From contig NZ_FCOK02000020.1 of NCBI RefSeq assembly GCF_001544555.2, positions 62,001 to 126,000 of the forward strand: a stretch of DNA of 64,000 bases, given 5' to 3'. The first letter of the stretch is position 1, and the number at the start of each line of letters is the position of its first letter. This document shows, in pieces, positions 43,330 to 51,897 of this stretch. Both the position numbers and the translations under genes were made by a program. The DNA is from Caballeronia udeis (GTDB lineage Bacteria; Pseudomonadota; Gammaproteobacteria; Burkholderiales; Burkholderiaceae). Below the pieces are notes generated by a model. It was given only the letters and a program-made list of their open reading frames with translations, was not told the origin of the DNA and did not search any database.

Positions 43330-44064
43330 ATGACCTCATCCGATACCCCTGTCAGCAGCGCCGCGCTCGAACTGTTGCGCCACGTCAGCACGGCTACACT
43401 CACCACGCAGTTGTTCAAGCGCGGCTTGCGCAACGTGTTTCTGCAAGGCGTCGCCCCGCTTGTCAAACCCGCGCCGGGTGCACCGAACCTGGTTGGACCG
43501 GCATTCACGCTGCGCAATATTCCGGCGCGTGAAGACCTCGATCACGTCGGTGTGTTCCAGGACCCTGACCATCCGCAGCGCAAGGCCGTGGAGAGCGCGC
43601 CGCCGGGCAGCGTGCTGGTTCAGGACTGTCGCGGCGACCGCTCGGTGGCGTCGGTGGGATCGATTCTCGCGCTCCGGCTGGCGAAGCGCGGCGTGGCGGG
43701 CATGGTCTCGGACGGCGCCGTCCGCGACAGCGGCACGATCTCCGACCTCGGCCTGCCGCTGTGGTGCGCGGGCGCGAGCGCGCCGCTGAACCTCGCCAAA
43801 CATCACGCGGTGGATATGAACGTGCCGATAGCGTGCGGCGGCGTGGCAGTGTATCCGGGCGATATTGTCGTCGCCGATGTGGATGGCGTCGTAATCGTGC
43901 CGCACGAAATGGCGGAAGATGTGGCGCGCGATGCGGCCGAGCAGGAGCAGCTGGAAATCTTCATCTCACAGCGTATTGATGAAGGCAGGCCGTTGCGCGG
44001 CACCTATCCACCGAATGAAGAAACGCTCGCAGCCTACGCGCAATGGCGCGCGCAAAAACAATAA
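43330..44064 (+). CDS. RraA-like aldolase/decarboxylase (HMG/CHA aldolase family)
   Basis: 244 residues. The segment VGPAFTLRNIPAREDLDHVG, then LVQDCRGDRSVASVGSILAL, RGVAGMVSDGAVRDSG and VVADVDGVVIVPHEMAEDVA match the RraA/4-hydroxy-4-methyl-2-oxoglutarate aldolase family, where the D/R of GxxDGxxRD take part in metal and substrate binding. Located 19 bp after a sugar-acid dehydratase, it probably cleaves the keto-deoxy acid to pyruvate plus an aldehyde. True RraA (RNase E inhibitor) is shorter and is unlikely here. Confidence 0.82.
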   Translation: MTSSDTPVSSAALELLRHVSTATLTTQLFKRGLRNVFLQGVAPLVKPAPGAPNLVGPAFTLRNIPAREDLDHVGVFQDPDHPQRKAVESAPPGSVLVQDCRGDRSVASVGSILALRLAKRGVAGMVSDGAVRDSGTISDLGLPLWCAGASAPLNLAKHHAVDMNVPIACGGVAVYPGDIVVADVDGVVIVPHEMAEDVARDAAEQEQLEIFISQRIDEGRPLRGTYPPNEETLAAYAQWRAQKQ

Positions 44065-44116
44065 CGATGTTCGACCTATAACGGCTCGCTGACACGCAGC
44101 GGGCGCAGGAGACGCA

Positions 44117-45451
44117 GTGAATACTGTTCCGCATGCGATAGATGAAATTCCGTTGATCAACCGGCTGGCATTCAGGCTGATGCCGCTGCTTGGCCTGCTG
44201 TACCTGATTGCGTATATCGATCGTTCCAATATCAGCTTCGCCAAGTTGCAGATGCTGGGCAGTCTCGGCTTGAGCGAAGTGGCGTATGGACTGGGCGCGT
44301 CGTTGTTTTTCATCGGCTACCTGATCTTCGAAGTGCCGAGCAACGTGCTGCTGCACAAGTACGGCGCACCGCGCTGGATCGCACGGATCATGCTGACGTG
44401 GGGCATTGTTACCGTGCTGCTCGCGTTCACGAAAAACGCCACAACGTTCTACGTGCTGCGCTTCCTGCTCGGCGCTTCCGAAGCCGGGCTTTATCCCGGC
44501 GTGATCTATTACCTGACGTTGTGGTTTCCGTCGCGGCACCGGGTGCGGATGCTGGGGTATTTCACGGTGGGCAGCAGCCTGGGCAACATGGTGGGCGCGC
44601 CTATTTGCGGCTGGCTGCTGGACAAGGGCGGGCTTCTTGGCCTGCAAGGCTGGCAGCTCGTGTTCATCGTCACGGGCATACCGTCCATTCTCCTGACCGC
44701 CGTCGTGCTGCTGTATTTGCCCGAGTCTCCGCTCAAGGCGAAATTCATGTCGGATGCCGAAAAGAAATGGCTGGCCGATACGCTCGACAACGAACGCACC
44801 CTCGCGGCGCAAACCGAAGCGGGCAAGACAAACTTCCTGAGCGTGTTGACGGAACCGCGCGTGATTGGTATGGCGTTGTACTACATGATGCTGTCCATGT
44901 CTGTGTATGGCGTGAGCTACTGGCTGCCGACGCTGGTCAAGGGCTTCGGTGTCAGCAATACCGTCAACGGTCTGATCAACATCGTGCCGTGGCTGCTCGC
45001 GACTATCGTGCTGGTGTGGTTGCCTTCGAAGTTGCGCGCAGCCGACCGGACGATGACCGCGATGCTCTGTGCGTCGGCGCTCGGCGTGATGTTCTTTCTC
45101 GGCAGCGTGTTCCTGCCGACCAACACGCTGCGTTTCATTGCGTTGAGTCTTGGAGCGCCTTGTATGTATTTGCTGCTGCCGTGTTTCTGGACGCTGCCGC
45201 CGAAGTTCCTGACCGGCGCGCGCGCCGCGGCGGGAATTGCGGCGATCAATTCGCTGGGTAACGTGGGCGGTTTTATTGCGCAGAACCTCGTGCCGTGGGT
45301 CCGGCAGGTGAGCGGCAGCACGAAGGCGCCCATGCTGATTCCTGCGGCATGCCTCTTTACGTTCGGTGTTGTCACGCTGATCTTGATTCGGCGTAACCGT
45401 CATGACGGTACGCAGGAGGCGGGCAATCGGAGGAGGGTGGAAGCGACCTAG
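44117..45451 (+). CDS. MFS transporter, anion:cation symporter (sugar-acid) family
   Basis: 444 residues with 12 membrane helices. LLYLIAYIDRSNISFAKLQM near the N-terminus and PSNVLLHKYGAPRWIARIML are characteristic of the ACS branch that carries hexuronates, galactarate, tartrate and similar acids. The start is GTG at 44117 after AGGAG (44106-44110). Position in the operon indicates that it imports the substrate of the dehydratase. Confidence 0.9.
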   Translation: MNTVPHAIDEIPLINRLAFRLMPLLGLLYLIAYIDRSNISFAKLQMLGSLGLSEVAYGLGASLFFIGYLIFEVPSNVLLHKYGAPRWIARIMLTWGIVTVLLAFTKNATTFYVLRFLLGASEAGLYPGVIYYLTLWFPSRHRVRMLGYFTVGSSLGNMVGAPICGWLLDKGGLLGLQGWQLVFIVTGIPSILLTAVVLLYLPESPLKAKFMSDAEKKWLADTLDNERTLAAQTEAGKTNFLSVLTEPRVIGMALYYMMLSMSVYGVSYWLPTLVKGFGVSNTVNGLINIVPWLLATIVLVWLPSKLRAADRTMTAMLCASALGVMFFLGSVFLPTNTLRFIALSLGAPCMYLLLPCFWTLPPKFLTGARAAAGIAAINSLGNVGGFIAQNLVPWVRQVSGSTKAPMLIPAACLFTFGVVTLILIRRNRHDGTQEAGNRRRVEAT

Positions 45452-45534
45452 AATTGTTCCTGCGACAAGGCTCGGCCTGCGTTGACTACAATACCCGCAA
45501 TAGCCACGCCGAGCCTTCCTCACTCAAGCAAACC

Positions 45535-46605
45535 ATGCCGAACGACAAGCCGACAGACTTTCCTATCGACACCCCGGACGAAGCTCCGAGCGCTCCGCCC
45601 AAGCGCTCGCGCGGCGGTCCGAAAGGGTTGCGCATTACCGATGTCGCGGCTGTCGCGGGTGTCTCGCCTATCACGGTTTCACGGGTTTTCAACAACCCGG
45701 AATCGGTTGCGCCGGAAACGCTCGAACGCGTTCGTCAGGTCGTGCAGAAGCTTGGATACGTGCCTAACCGGTTGGCGGGCGGCTTGTCGTCGTCGAAGTC
45801 GCGGCTGATCGCGGCGATTGTCCCGACCATCTCGCACTCGTTGTTCTCCGAGACCGTTCAGGTGTTCAGCGAGACCATGTCGAAGGCCGGTTATCAGGTA
45901 CTGCTCGCGTTGAGCAGCTACAGCGATTCAAACGAGGAAACGCTGCTCGACGCCGTGTTGAGCCGGCGCCCGGAAGGGGTGTTGCTGACGGGCGTCGCGC
46001 ATACGGATTCGTTGCGCGAGAGGCTGCGCAATGTCGGTATTCCGATTGTGGAAACGTGGGACATGACTGAGACGCCGATCGATATGCTCGTCGGTTTCTC
46101 GCACTATCAGGTAGGCGTTGCGGTTGCGGAGCGGTTCCTTGCGCGAGGCGTTTCGCATCCCGGCCTGGTATCGGCCAACGACGATCGCGCGATTGCACGT
46201 ATCACCGGTTTTCGTGAGCGCCTGGTGCGCGCCGGAATTCACGATATAGCGGAGGTGATTGTCGCGCCGCCGAGTTCGGTGGCCATCGGCAAGGCAGCGT
46301 TGCCCAAGCTGCTGGAGCAGACGTCATCACTCGATGCGGTTTTCTGCGGCTCGGACCTGCTTGCTATCGGCGTGCTTGGAGAGGCCAAACGCCGGGGTAT
46401 CGACGTACCTTCTCAACTGGCCATCTGCGGCTTTGGCGATCTGGAGTTCGCTTCGGAAACCAGCCCGCAATTGACGACCGTACGCGTGGACGGCAAGCGT
46501 ATTGGCATAAACGCGGCGCGCTGTTTGTTAGAGCGCCTGAAAGGCGTGAAGGAAGCGAATGTGATTGATATCGGCTTTCAAATTGTCGAGCGGCAGACGG
46601 TTTGA
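45535..46605 (+). CDS. LacI family regulator, gluconate-repressor type
   Basis: 356 residues. After a charged N-terminal extension the HTH is ITDVAAVAGVSPITVSRVFN, followed by SSSKSRLIAAIVPTISHSLF and a sugar-acid-binding domain (VFCGSDLLAIGVLGEAKRRG, LAICGFGDLEFASETSPQLT) like GntR of E. coli. It is the last gene of the sugar-acid operon, so it probably autoregulates through the twin operators at 41457 and 41491. The upstream start from 45454 lacks a ribosome-binding site; the site before 45535 is weak too. Confidence 0.87.
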   Translation: MPNDKPTDFPIDTPDEAPSAPPKRSRGGPKGLRITDVAAVAGVSPITVSRVFNNPESVAPETLERVRQVVQKLGYVPNRLAGGLSSSKSRLIAAIVPTISHSLFSETVQVFSETMSKAGYQVLLALSSYSDSNEETLLDAVLSRRPEGVLLTGVAHTDSLRERLRNVGIPIVETWDMTETPIDMLVGFSHYQVGVAVAERFLARGVSHPGLVSANDDRAIARITGFRERLVRAGIHDIAEVIVAPPSSVAIGKAALPKLLEQTSSLDAVFCGSDLLAIGVLGEAKRRGIDVPSQLAICGFGDLEFASETSPQLTTVRVDGKRIGINAARCLLERLKGVKEANVIDIGFQIVERQTV

Positions 46606-46611
46606 GTTGGG

Positions 46612-46671
46612 TTAGCCGCCCTAAGCCACGATAAGCCGCCCTAAGCCGCCCTAAGCCGCCCTAAGCCCCCA
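46612..46671. repeat. Tandem 10-bp repeat, six units
   Basis: Six consecutive decamers with consensus TAAGCCGCCC occur in register; units 3-5 are identical, the others differ by one to three bases. The array spans the gap between the LacI gene and the converging HAD gene and includes the HAD stop codon. Confidence 0.8.
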
Positions 46672-47386
46672 CCTTATCCGCGAGATCATTGAAGTCACGC
46701 GTGACCACGTCCCAGTCCGCTTCGGCTGTCAGGTCCGTGGTCTGCCCTGGCCCATGTTCCGTCGGGCGCGCGACAAACGCCGTCTTGTACCCGCATTGCC
46801 TTGCTGCCGCGAGATCGCTGTTGTGCGCAGCGACCAGGCACATTTGTTCCGGCTGAAGGCCCAGGACATCGGCGGTTCGCAAATACGCTTCGGGCATCGG
46901 CTTGTACGCCTGTACGACTTCCGCACCCAGAATTGCGTCCCACGGAATACCGGCGCGTTTCGCCATGTCCAGCATCAGGATAATGTTGCCATTCGAAAGC
47001 GGCGCAATGATGTGCCTGGCTTTGAGCCGCGTGAGGCCGCTGAGCGAATCGGGCCATGGATCCAGCCGATGCCATGCCCGGTTCAGTTCATCCAGTTCCT
47101 CGGCCGGAATGCGGGAGGGATCGATTCCGTAGTCCGCCAGCACGGCCAGCAGGTTCTCCCGATGCAACACGTCGAGCCGGACAAACGTTCTCCTGCCGCT
47201 GCGCACTTCTTCCATGGCGGGGCCATACCGGCGACGCCACGCATCGGCGAATTCCAGAGGCTCGACGCCGCTGATCCCATGCCGCGCGAGAAACGGTGCA
47301 GCGTCACGCGCGACGCCGCTGCGCCAATCCACAACCGTGCCGAATACATCGAATACGAATGCTTTTACCAAGCCGCTCAATGCCAT
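46661..47386 (-). CDS. Haloacid dehalogenase type II-like HAD hydrolase
   Basis: 241 residues. Motif [21 protein letters not shown] holds the nucleophilic aspartate, motif II is APLSNGN, motif III lies in [18 protein letters not shown], and motif IV is [16 protein letters not shown]. This is the L-2-haloacid dehalogenase type, and the VAAHNSDL pattern is typical of that group. ATG 47386 follows GGGAAGCG; a longer frame to 47461 has no such site. It is divergent from the aldehyde dehydrogenase gene. Natural substrate unknown. Confidence 0.85.
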   Translation of the reverse strand: MALSGLVKAFVFDVFGTVVDWRSGVARDAAPFLARHGISGVEPLEFADAWRRRYGPAMEEVRSGRRTFVRLDVLHRENLLAVLADYGIDPSRIPAEELDELNRAWHRLDPWPDSLSGLTRLKARHIIAPLSNGNIILMLDMAKRAGIPWDAILGAEVVQAYKPMPEAYLRTADVLGLQPEQMCLVAAHNSDLAAARQCGYKTAFVARPTEHGPGQTTDLTAEADWDVVTRDFNDLADKVGA

Positions 47387-47461
47387 CGCTTCCCTCTCTC
47401 GTTTGCTCCCACGCCAAGGGTTAGAACCAACATATTGCACAAGAAATTCGCGGCGCGTCAC

Positions 47462-47508
47462 TGTTCCGTTTCAACACGTTTTTCGACGCGGGTGTTCCGA
47501 AACGGAAC
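47462..47508. promoter_or_regulatory. Putative activator-binding sites (two inverted repeats)
   Basis: TGTTCCGTTTCAACA (47462-47476) and TGTTCCGAAACGGAAC (47493-47508) share the TGTTCCG half-site; the second is a good palindrome with GTTCCG/CGGAAC arms. They lie about 70-110 bp upstream of the sigma-54 promoter, where an enhancer-binding protein should sit. Confidence 0.6.
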
Positions 47509-47573
47509 GATTGATCACCCTCTGCGCCAAGCGAAAAACCCGCTCAGCCTCTGCTTATGTACAAGACGCCCAT

Positions 47574-47589
47574 TGGCACGCATCTGGCA
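47574..47589 (+). promoter_or_regulatory. Sigma-54 promoter of the aldehyde dehydrogenase operon
   Basis: TGGCACGCATCTGGCA contains the -24 GG and -12 GC exactly 10 bases apart and matches the consensus TGGCACG-N4-TTGCA at all but one position. It faces the aldehyde dehydrogenase gene 72 bp away. A matching sigma-54 activator is encoded downstream. Confidence 0.8.
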
Positions 47590-47660
47590 AGCATGTTCCT
47601 ACCGGTCAAGGCAATCATCGCCGCGACGGTCATTCTCACCGACATGCGAGGAGCACGCAC

Positions 47661-49181
47661 ATGAATCACGCCGAGATGCAATTTTTGAACACCGATTTCC
47701 CGTATAAAAAGCAGTATGGCAACTTCATCGGTGGTCAATGGGTCAAGCCGGTAGGTGGTGAGTATTTCGATAATATTTCGCCGATCACGGGCGAACCGTT
47801 CACGTCCATCCCGCGCTCGCGCGAAGCTGATATTGAACTAGCACTCGATGCCGCGCATAAAGCCAAGACCGCCTGGGGCAAGACCTCGCCCGCCGAGCGA
47901 GCGAACATCCTGAACAAGATCGCCGACCGGATGGAAGCGAACCTGACGCGCATCGCTGTGGCGGAAACCATCGACAATGGCAAGCCGCTGCGCGAAACCA
48001 TGGCCGCGGATATCCCGCTGGCGATCGATCATTTCCGCTATTTCGCCGGTTGTGTGCGGGCTCAGGAAGGCTCGATTTCGCAGATCGATGAAGACACGGT
48101 TGCGTACCACTTCCATGAGCCGCTAGGCGTGGTGGGACAGATCATTCCGTGGAACTTCCCGATCCTGATGGCGGTGTGGAAACTGGCGCCTGCGCTGGCC
48201 GCCGGCAATTGCGTCGTGCTCAAGCCCGCTGAGCAGACGCCCGCTTCGCTGCTGGTGCTGATCGAGTTGATCGAAGATCTATTGCCGGCCGGCGTACTGA
48301 ACGTGGTCAATGGCTTTGGGCTGGAGGCGGGTAAACCGCTGGCATCGAACAAGCGGATTGCGAAGATTGCGTTCACCGGCGAGACCACGACTGGCCGCCT
48401 GATCATGCAATACGCCAGCCAGAACCTGATTCCGGTGACGCTTGAACTCGGTGGCAAGAGCCCGAACATTTTCTTCGCCGATGTCATGAACGCCGACGAC
48501 AGCTACTTCGACAAGGCGCTGGAAGGCTTCGCCATGTTCGCGTTGAACCAGGGCGAGGTCTGCACGTGCCCGTCGCGCGTGTTGATTGAAGAAAGCATCT
48601 ATGACCGCTTCATGGAACGCGCGCTCAAGCGCGTGGCGGCGATCAGCCAGGGACATCCGCTCGATTCGAAGACAATGATCGGCGCGCAAGCCTCGCAGGA
48701 GCAGCTTGAAAAGATCCTGTCGTATATCGATCTCGGCAAGCAGGAGGGCGCTGAATGCCTGATTGGCGGCGAACGCAATGCGCTCGACGGCGAGTTGAAA
48801 AACGGCTATTACGTTAAGCCGACCGTCTTCCGCGGTCACAACAAGATGCGCATCTTCCAGGAGGAAATCTTCGGGCCGGTGGTGTCGGTGACAACGTTCA
48901 AGGACGAAGCGCAGGCTCTGGAAATCGCCAATGACACGCTCTATGGCCTCGGTGCGGGCGTGTGGACGCGCGATGGTACGAGAGCCTACCGTTTCGGCCG
49001 CGACATCCAGGCTGGGCGCGTGTGGACCAATTGCTATCACGCATATCCGGCGCATGCGGCGTTTGGCGGTTACAAGCAATCGGGCATTGGCCGGGAGAAT
49101 CACAAGATGATGCTCGACCACTATCAGCAGACGAAAAACCTGCTGGTGAGTTATAGCCAGAAGCCGCTCGGTTTCTTCTGA
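47661..49181 (+). CDS. Aldehyde dehydrogenase, acetaldehyde dehydrogenase (ExaC/AcoD) type
   Basis: 506 residues. The N-terminus [55 protein letters not shown], and catalytic C301 in [11 protein letters not shown] place it with the NAD-dependent acetaldehyde dehydrogenases. The C-terminus ([19 protein letters not shown]) is the standard end of this branch. GAGGAG precedes the ATG at 47661. Its sigma-54 promoter, the DUF779 gene after it and the AcoR-like activator beyond are the usual neighbourhood. It oxidises acetaldehyde or similar short aldehydes from alcohols or acetoin. Confidence 0.92.
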   Translation: MNHAEMQFLNTDFPYKKQYGNFIGGQWVKPVGGEYFDNISPITGEPFTSIPRSREADIELALDAAHKAKTAWGKTSPAERANILNKIADRMEANLTRIAVAETIDNGKPLRETMAADIPLAIDHFRYFAGCVRAQEGSISQIDEDTVAYHFHEPLGVVGQIIPWNFPILMAVWKLAPALAAGNCVVLKPAEQTPASLLVLIELIEDLLPAGVLNVVNGFGLEAGKPLASNKRIAKIAFTGETTTGRLIMQYASQNLIPVTLELGGKSPNIFFADVMNADDSYFDKALEGFAMFALNQGEVCTCPSRVLIEESIYDRFMERALKRVAAISQGHPLDSKTMIGAQASQEQLEKILSYIDLGKQEGAECLIGGERNALDGELKNGYYVKPTVFRGHNKMRIFQEEIFGPVVSVTTFKDEAQALEIANDTLYGLGAGVWTRDGTRAYRFGRDIQAGRVWTNCYHAYPAHAAFGGYKQSGIGRENHKMMLDHYQQTKNLLVSYSQKPLGFF

Positions 49182-49205
49182 TCGAAGCGGTTGTTTGATC
49201 TGAAT

Positions 49206-49229
49206 GGCGGGCCGCTTTTGCGGCTCGCC
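49206..49229 (+). promoter_or_regulatory. Intercistronic hairpin, aldehyde dehydrogenase to DUF779
   Basis: GGCGGGCCGC and GCGGCTCGCC pair over 10 bp (one G-U) around a TTTT loop. It may lower transcription or protect the upstream message. Confidence 0.55.
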
Positions 49230-49255
49230 CTATTGCCCGTTCAGTGGAAACCCTT

Positions 49256-49648
49256 ATGACCGAAGAAGAAGTTTCGCGCGTGGTCGCCACGCCGGCGGCG
49301 ATCGAGTTGATCGAGACGCTGAAGGCCGAACACGGGCAGGTGTTGTTCCACCAGTCCGGCGGTTGTTGCGACGGCAGCGCACCCATGTGTTTCCCGGTCT
49401 CCGACTTCATGGTCGGTTCGTCGGATGTGAAGCTTGGCGAGATAGCCGGCGTGCCGTTCTACATGAGCGAATCGCAATTCGGGTACTGGCAGCACACGCA
49501 GTTGATCATCGACTGCGTGCCGGGCAATGGCGGCATGTTTTCGCTGGAACGCCCCAGCGGGTTGCGTTTTCTGACGCGATCACGTCTTTTCGACGACACC
49601 GAATCTGCCTGGCTCGAACGTCATCCGGTGGAGCGCGTCACTGGTTAA
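49256..49648 (+). CDS. DUF779 family protein
   Basis: 130 residues. The segment GQVLFHQSGGCCDGSAPMCF with its paired cysteines, then GSSDVKLGEIAGVPFYMSES, and IDCVPGNGGMFSLERPSGLR are diagnostic of DUF779. Members nearly always follow acetaldehyde dehydrogenase genes and their role is not established. ATG 49256 has GTGGAA upstream; a GTG at 49244 is an alternative start. Confidence 0.88.
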   Translation: MTEEEVSRVVATPAAIELIETLKAEHGQVLFHQSGGCCDGSAPMCFPVSDFMVGSSDVKLGEIAGVPFYMSESQFGYWQHTQLIIDCVPGNGGMFSLERPSGLRFLTRSRLFDDTESAWLERHPVERVTG

Positions 49649-49762
49649 ACGTAGGGTTAAACACGGAGTCAAGCACGGTAGCAGTGGTACATTGTCGCGA
49701 TCGACCACGCGACGGGCGGAGCTTGTGAGACGCTCCCTCCGCGAATGCTGGCGGAGGAGACA

Positions 49763-51739
49763 ATGGTTATGAACCCGGTTTCTATCGACCGTTCAAGCGG
49801 ATCAGGTCTATCCGCGCTGCTGGTTGGCGACCCCGCCGGCCGTATGGAAGGGCTGGATATCATCAGGCAATCGCACGAACGTTCCCGCAGCTTCGGCCTG
49901 ACGGACACCATGCGTCCCGATTACGGCGTGCTCGGCGAAACCGATCTCATACTCAAGCGCGAGCAGAACCGCGCGCTCTGCACGCATGCGCTGCCCGTCA
50001 TAGAAACGCTCTACGGGCAGATCGCCAATACGCACAGCATGGTCGTACTGACCGACTCCCAAGGGCTGATCCTGCATTCGCTCGGCGACGACGATTTCCT
50101 CGCCCGCGCCGACCGTGTCGCACTGCGTCCCGGCGCGCTATGGAGCGAACAGCAGCAGGGCACCAACGCCATAGGCACGGCCATTGCCGCGGGCGACGCC
50201 ACCATGGTTTTCGGCGATCAGCATTACCTGCGCGCGAACCGGTTTCTCGCGTGTTCCAGCGTGCCGATTCTCGATCCCTTCGGCGAACTGCTGGGTGTTC
50301 TCGATGTAACCGGCGATTGCCGCGGTCATAGCCGCCACACGATGGCGCTCGCTAAGATGTCCGCGCAGATGATCGAGAACCATTTGTTCACGAGCGCTTT
50401 TCCCGAAGCATTGCGAATCCATTTTCACGGGCGCCCCGAATTCATCGGCACGTTGATGGAAGGCCTTGCCGCGTTCAGGGCCGATGGCCGGTTTTTATCG
50501 GCGAATCGCAGTGCACAATTTCAATTCGGCTTGCCGCTGGCTTCGTTGCGCGCGCATAGCTTGTCGTCGTTGTTCAACGTCTCGTCGGGTGAACTGATCG
50601 ACCGGATTCGCAGCAGCGCGGGTGCGCCCGTCGAACGCACGATTTCGCTGCGGCTGCATAGCGGCGTCAACGTATTTGCGAGCGTGGACCTGAGGCGCTC
50701 GGCGGCCGTCGCACTCTCGGCAGATACGCACGATGTCACCGACGTCGTCCCGAGCAAACGCATGCCGGAACCGCAGCCGAAGCTCTCCGGCCTGCGTTAC
50801 CTGATGACCGGCGACGCGCAGGTCGCAGCACTTGTTGAACGGGTGCGCAAGGTGATCGGTAAAAACATTCCGATTCTTATCGGCGGCGAGACGGGCACCG
50901 GCAAAGATGTCCTGGCGAGCGCAGTGCATCGTGATTCACCGCGCAGTGGAGGGCCTTTCGTTGCCGTGAATTGCGCGTCGATACCTGACACGTTGATTGA
51001 AGCGGAGTTGTTCGGTTACGAGGAAGGGGCCTTCACGGGAGCATCGAAGCGCGGTGCTTGCGGCAAGATTCTGCAAGCTGATGGCGGAACCTTGTTCCTC
51101 GATGAAATCGGCGATATGCCGTTCTCATTGCAAAGCCGTTTGCTTCGCGTGCTGCAAGAGCGCACGGTGACACCGCTTGGCAGTACGCGGGCCGTGCCCG
51201 TGGATTTCGCGCTGATCTGCGCGAGCAATCGCAACCTGCGCGAACGCGTCACTGCGGGAGAGTTTCGCGAGGATCTCTATTACCGGATCAACGGCTTGCT
51301 CGTGACGCTGCCGCCGCTGCGCCAGCGCACCGATCTGGCCATGACCGTCGAAAAAATTCTGCGCGGCGAGCGTGCGACCGGTACGACTATCAGGGTTTCA
51401 CCCGAGGTGCTGGCGGCGTTCATGCGGCATTCGTGGCCCGGAAACTTCCGCCAACTCGCGAACGTGCTGAGGACCGCATGCGCGATGCTCGACGACGATG
51501 AAACGTGTATCGGCCTGGACCATCTGCCGCAAGATTTCTTCGATGACGAGCGTGATGCCGGGATATCGGCGACGCCGACGAAGGACAGCGTGCGCCTGGA
51601 CGATCTCGCGTTGTCGGCTGTCGCGGCAGCGCTTGAGACACACGCGGGCAACGTCTCGGCGGCGGCGCGAATGCTTGGCGTATCGCGTAACACGCTCTAT
51701 CGGAAGATGGCGGCGCTCGACGAAACGCGGCGCCGGTAA
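49763..51739 (+). CDS. Sigma-54-dependent activator, AcoR type (GAF, AAA+, Fis HTH)
   Basis: 658 residues. The N-terminal half has an AcoR-type GAF sensor (RPGALWSEQQQGTNAIGTAI, ACSSVPILDPFGELLGVLDV). The AAA+ domain carries Walker A in GGETGTGKDV (about 373-382), the sigma-54 contact loop GAFTGA at 422-427, and DGGTLFLDEIGDMP as Walker B. The C-terminal Fis HTH is GNVSAAARMLGVSRNTLYRK. ATG 49763 follows GGAGGAG; ATGs at 49745 and 49769 are less well placed. It almost certainly activates the sigma-54 promoter at 47574. Confidence 0.92.
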   Translation: MVMNPVSIDRSSGSGLSALLVGDPAGRMEGLDIIRQSHERSRSFGLTDTMRPDYGVLGETDLILKREQNRALCTHALPVIETLYGQIANTHSMVVLTDSQGLILHSLGDDDFLARADRVALRPGALWSEQQQGTNAIGTAIAAGDATMVFGDQHYLRANRFLACSSVPILDPFGELLGVLDVTGDCRGHSRHTMALAKMSAQMIENHLFTSAFPEALRIHFHGRPEFIGTLMEGLAAFRADGRFLSANRSAQFQFGLPLASLRAHSLSSLFNVSSGELIDRIRSSAGAPVERTISLRLHSGVNVFASVDLRRSAAVALSADTHDVTDVVPSKRMPEPQPKLSGLRYLMTGDAQVAALVERVRKVIGKNIPILIGGETGTGKDVLASAVHRDSPRSGGPFVAVNCASIPDTLIEAELFGYEEGAFTGASKRGACGKILQADGGTLFLDEIGDMPFSLQSRLLRVLQERTVTPLGSTRAVPVDFALICASNRNLRERVTAGEFREDLYYRINGLLVTLPPLRQRTDLAMTVEKILRGERATGTTIRVSPEVLAAFMRHSWPGNFRQLANVLRTACAMLDDDETCIGLDHLPQDFFDDERDAGISATPTKDSVRLDDLALSAVAAALETHAGNVSAAARMLGVSRNTLYRKMAALDETRRR

Positions 51740-51897
51740 CGTCGCCGTCGGGTGAGACGAACGTCTCAGCAACATCGATGGTGCAATGCAGTGTGATCTC
51801 CCGGAATACGCGTGCTAAAACGTCACCATGCGTTTAGTTTTCGGGTGGCAGCGTGTCATGAATGGCGCAAGCGCACCGAATCCGCCGGAGGCTCTTC

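Noticed and set aside
43961-45523. 520-codon minus-strand frame opposite the sugar-acid MFS gene
   Set aside because: Histidine/arginine/glutamine-rich shadow of the transporter and its flanks; no membrane segments or recognisable motif.
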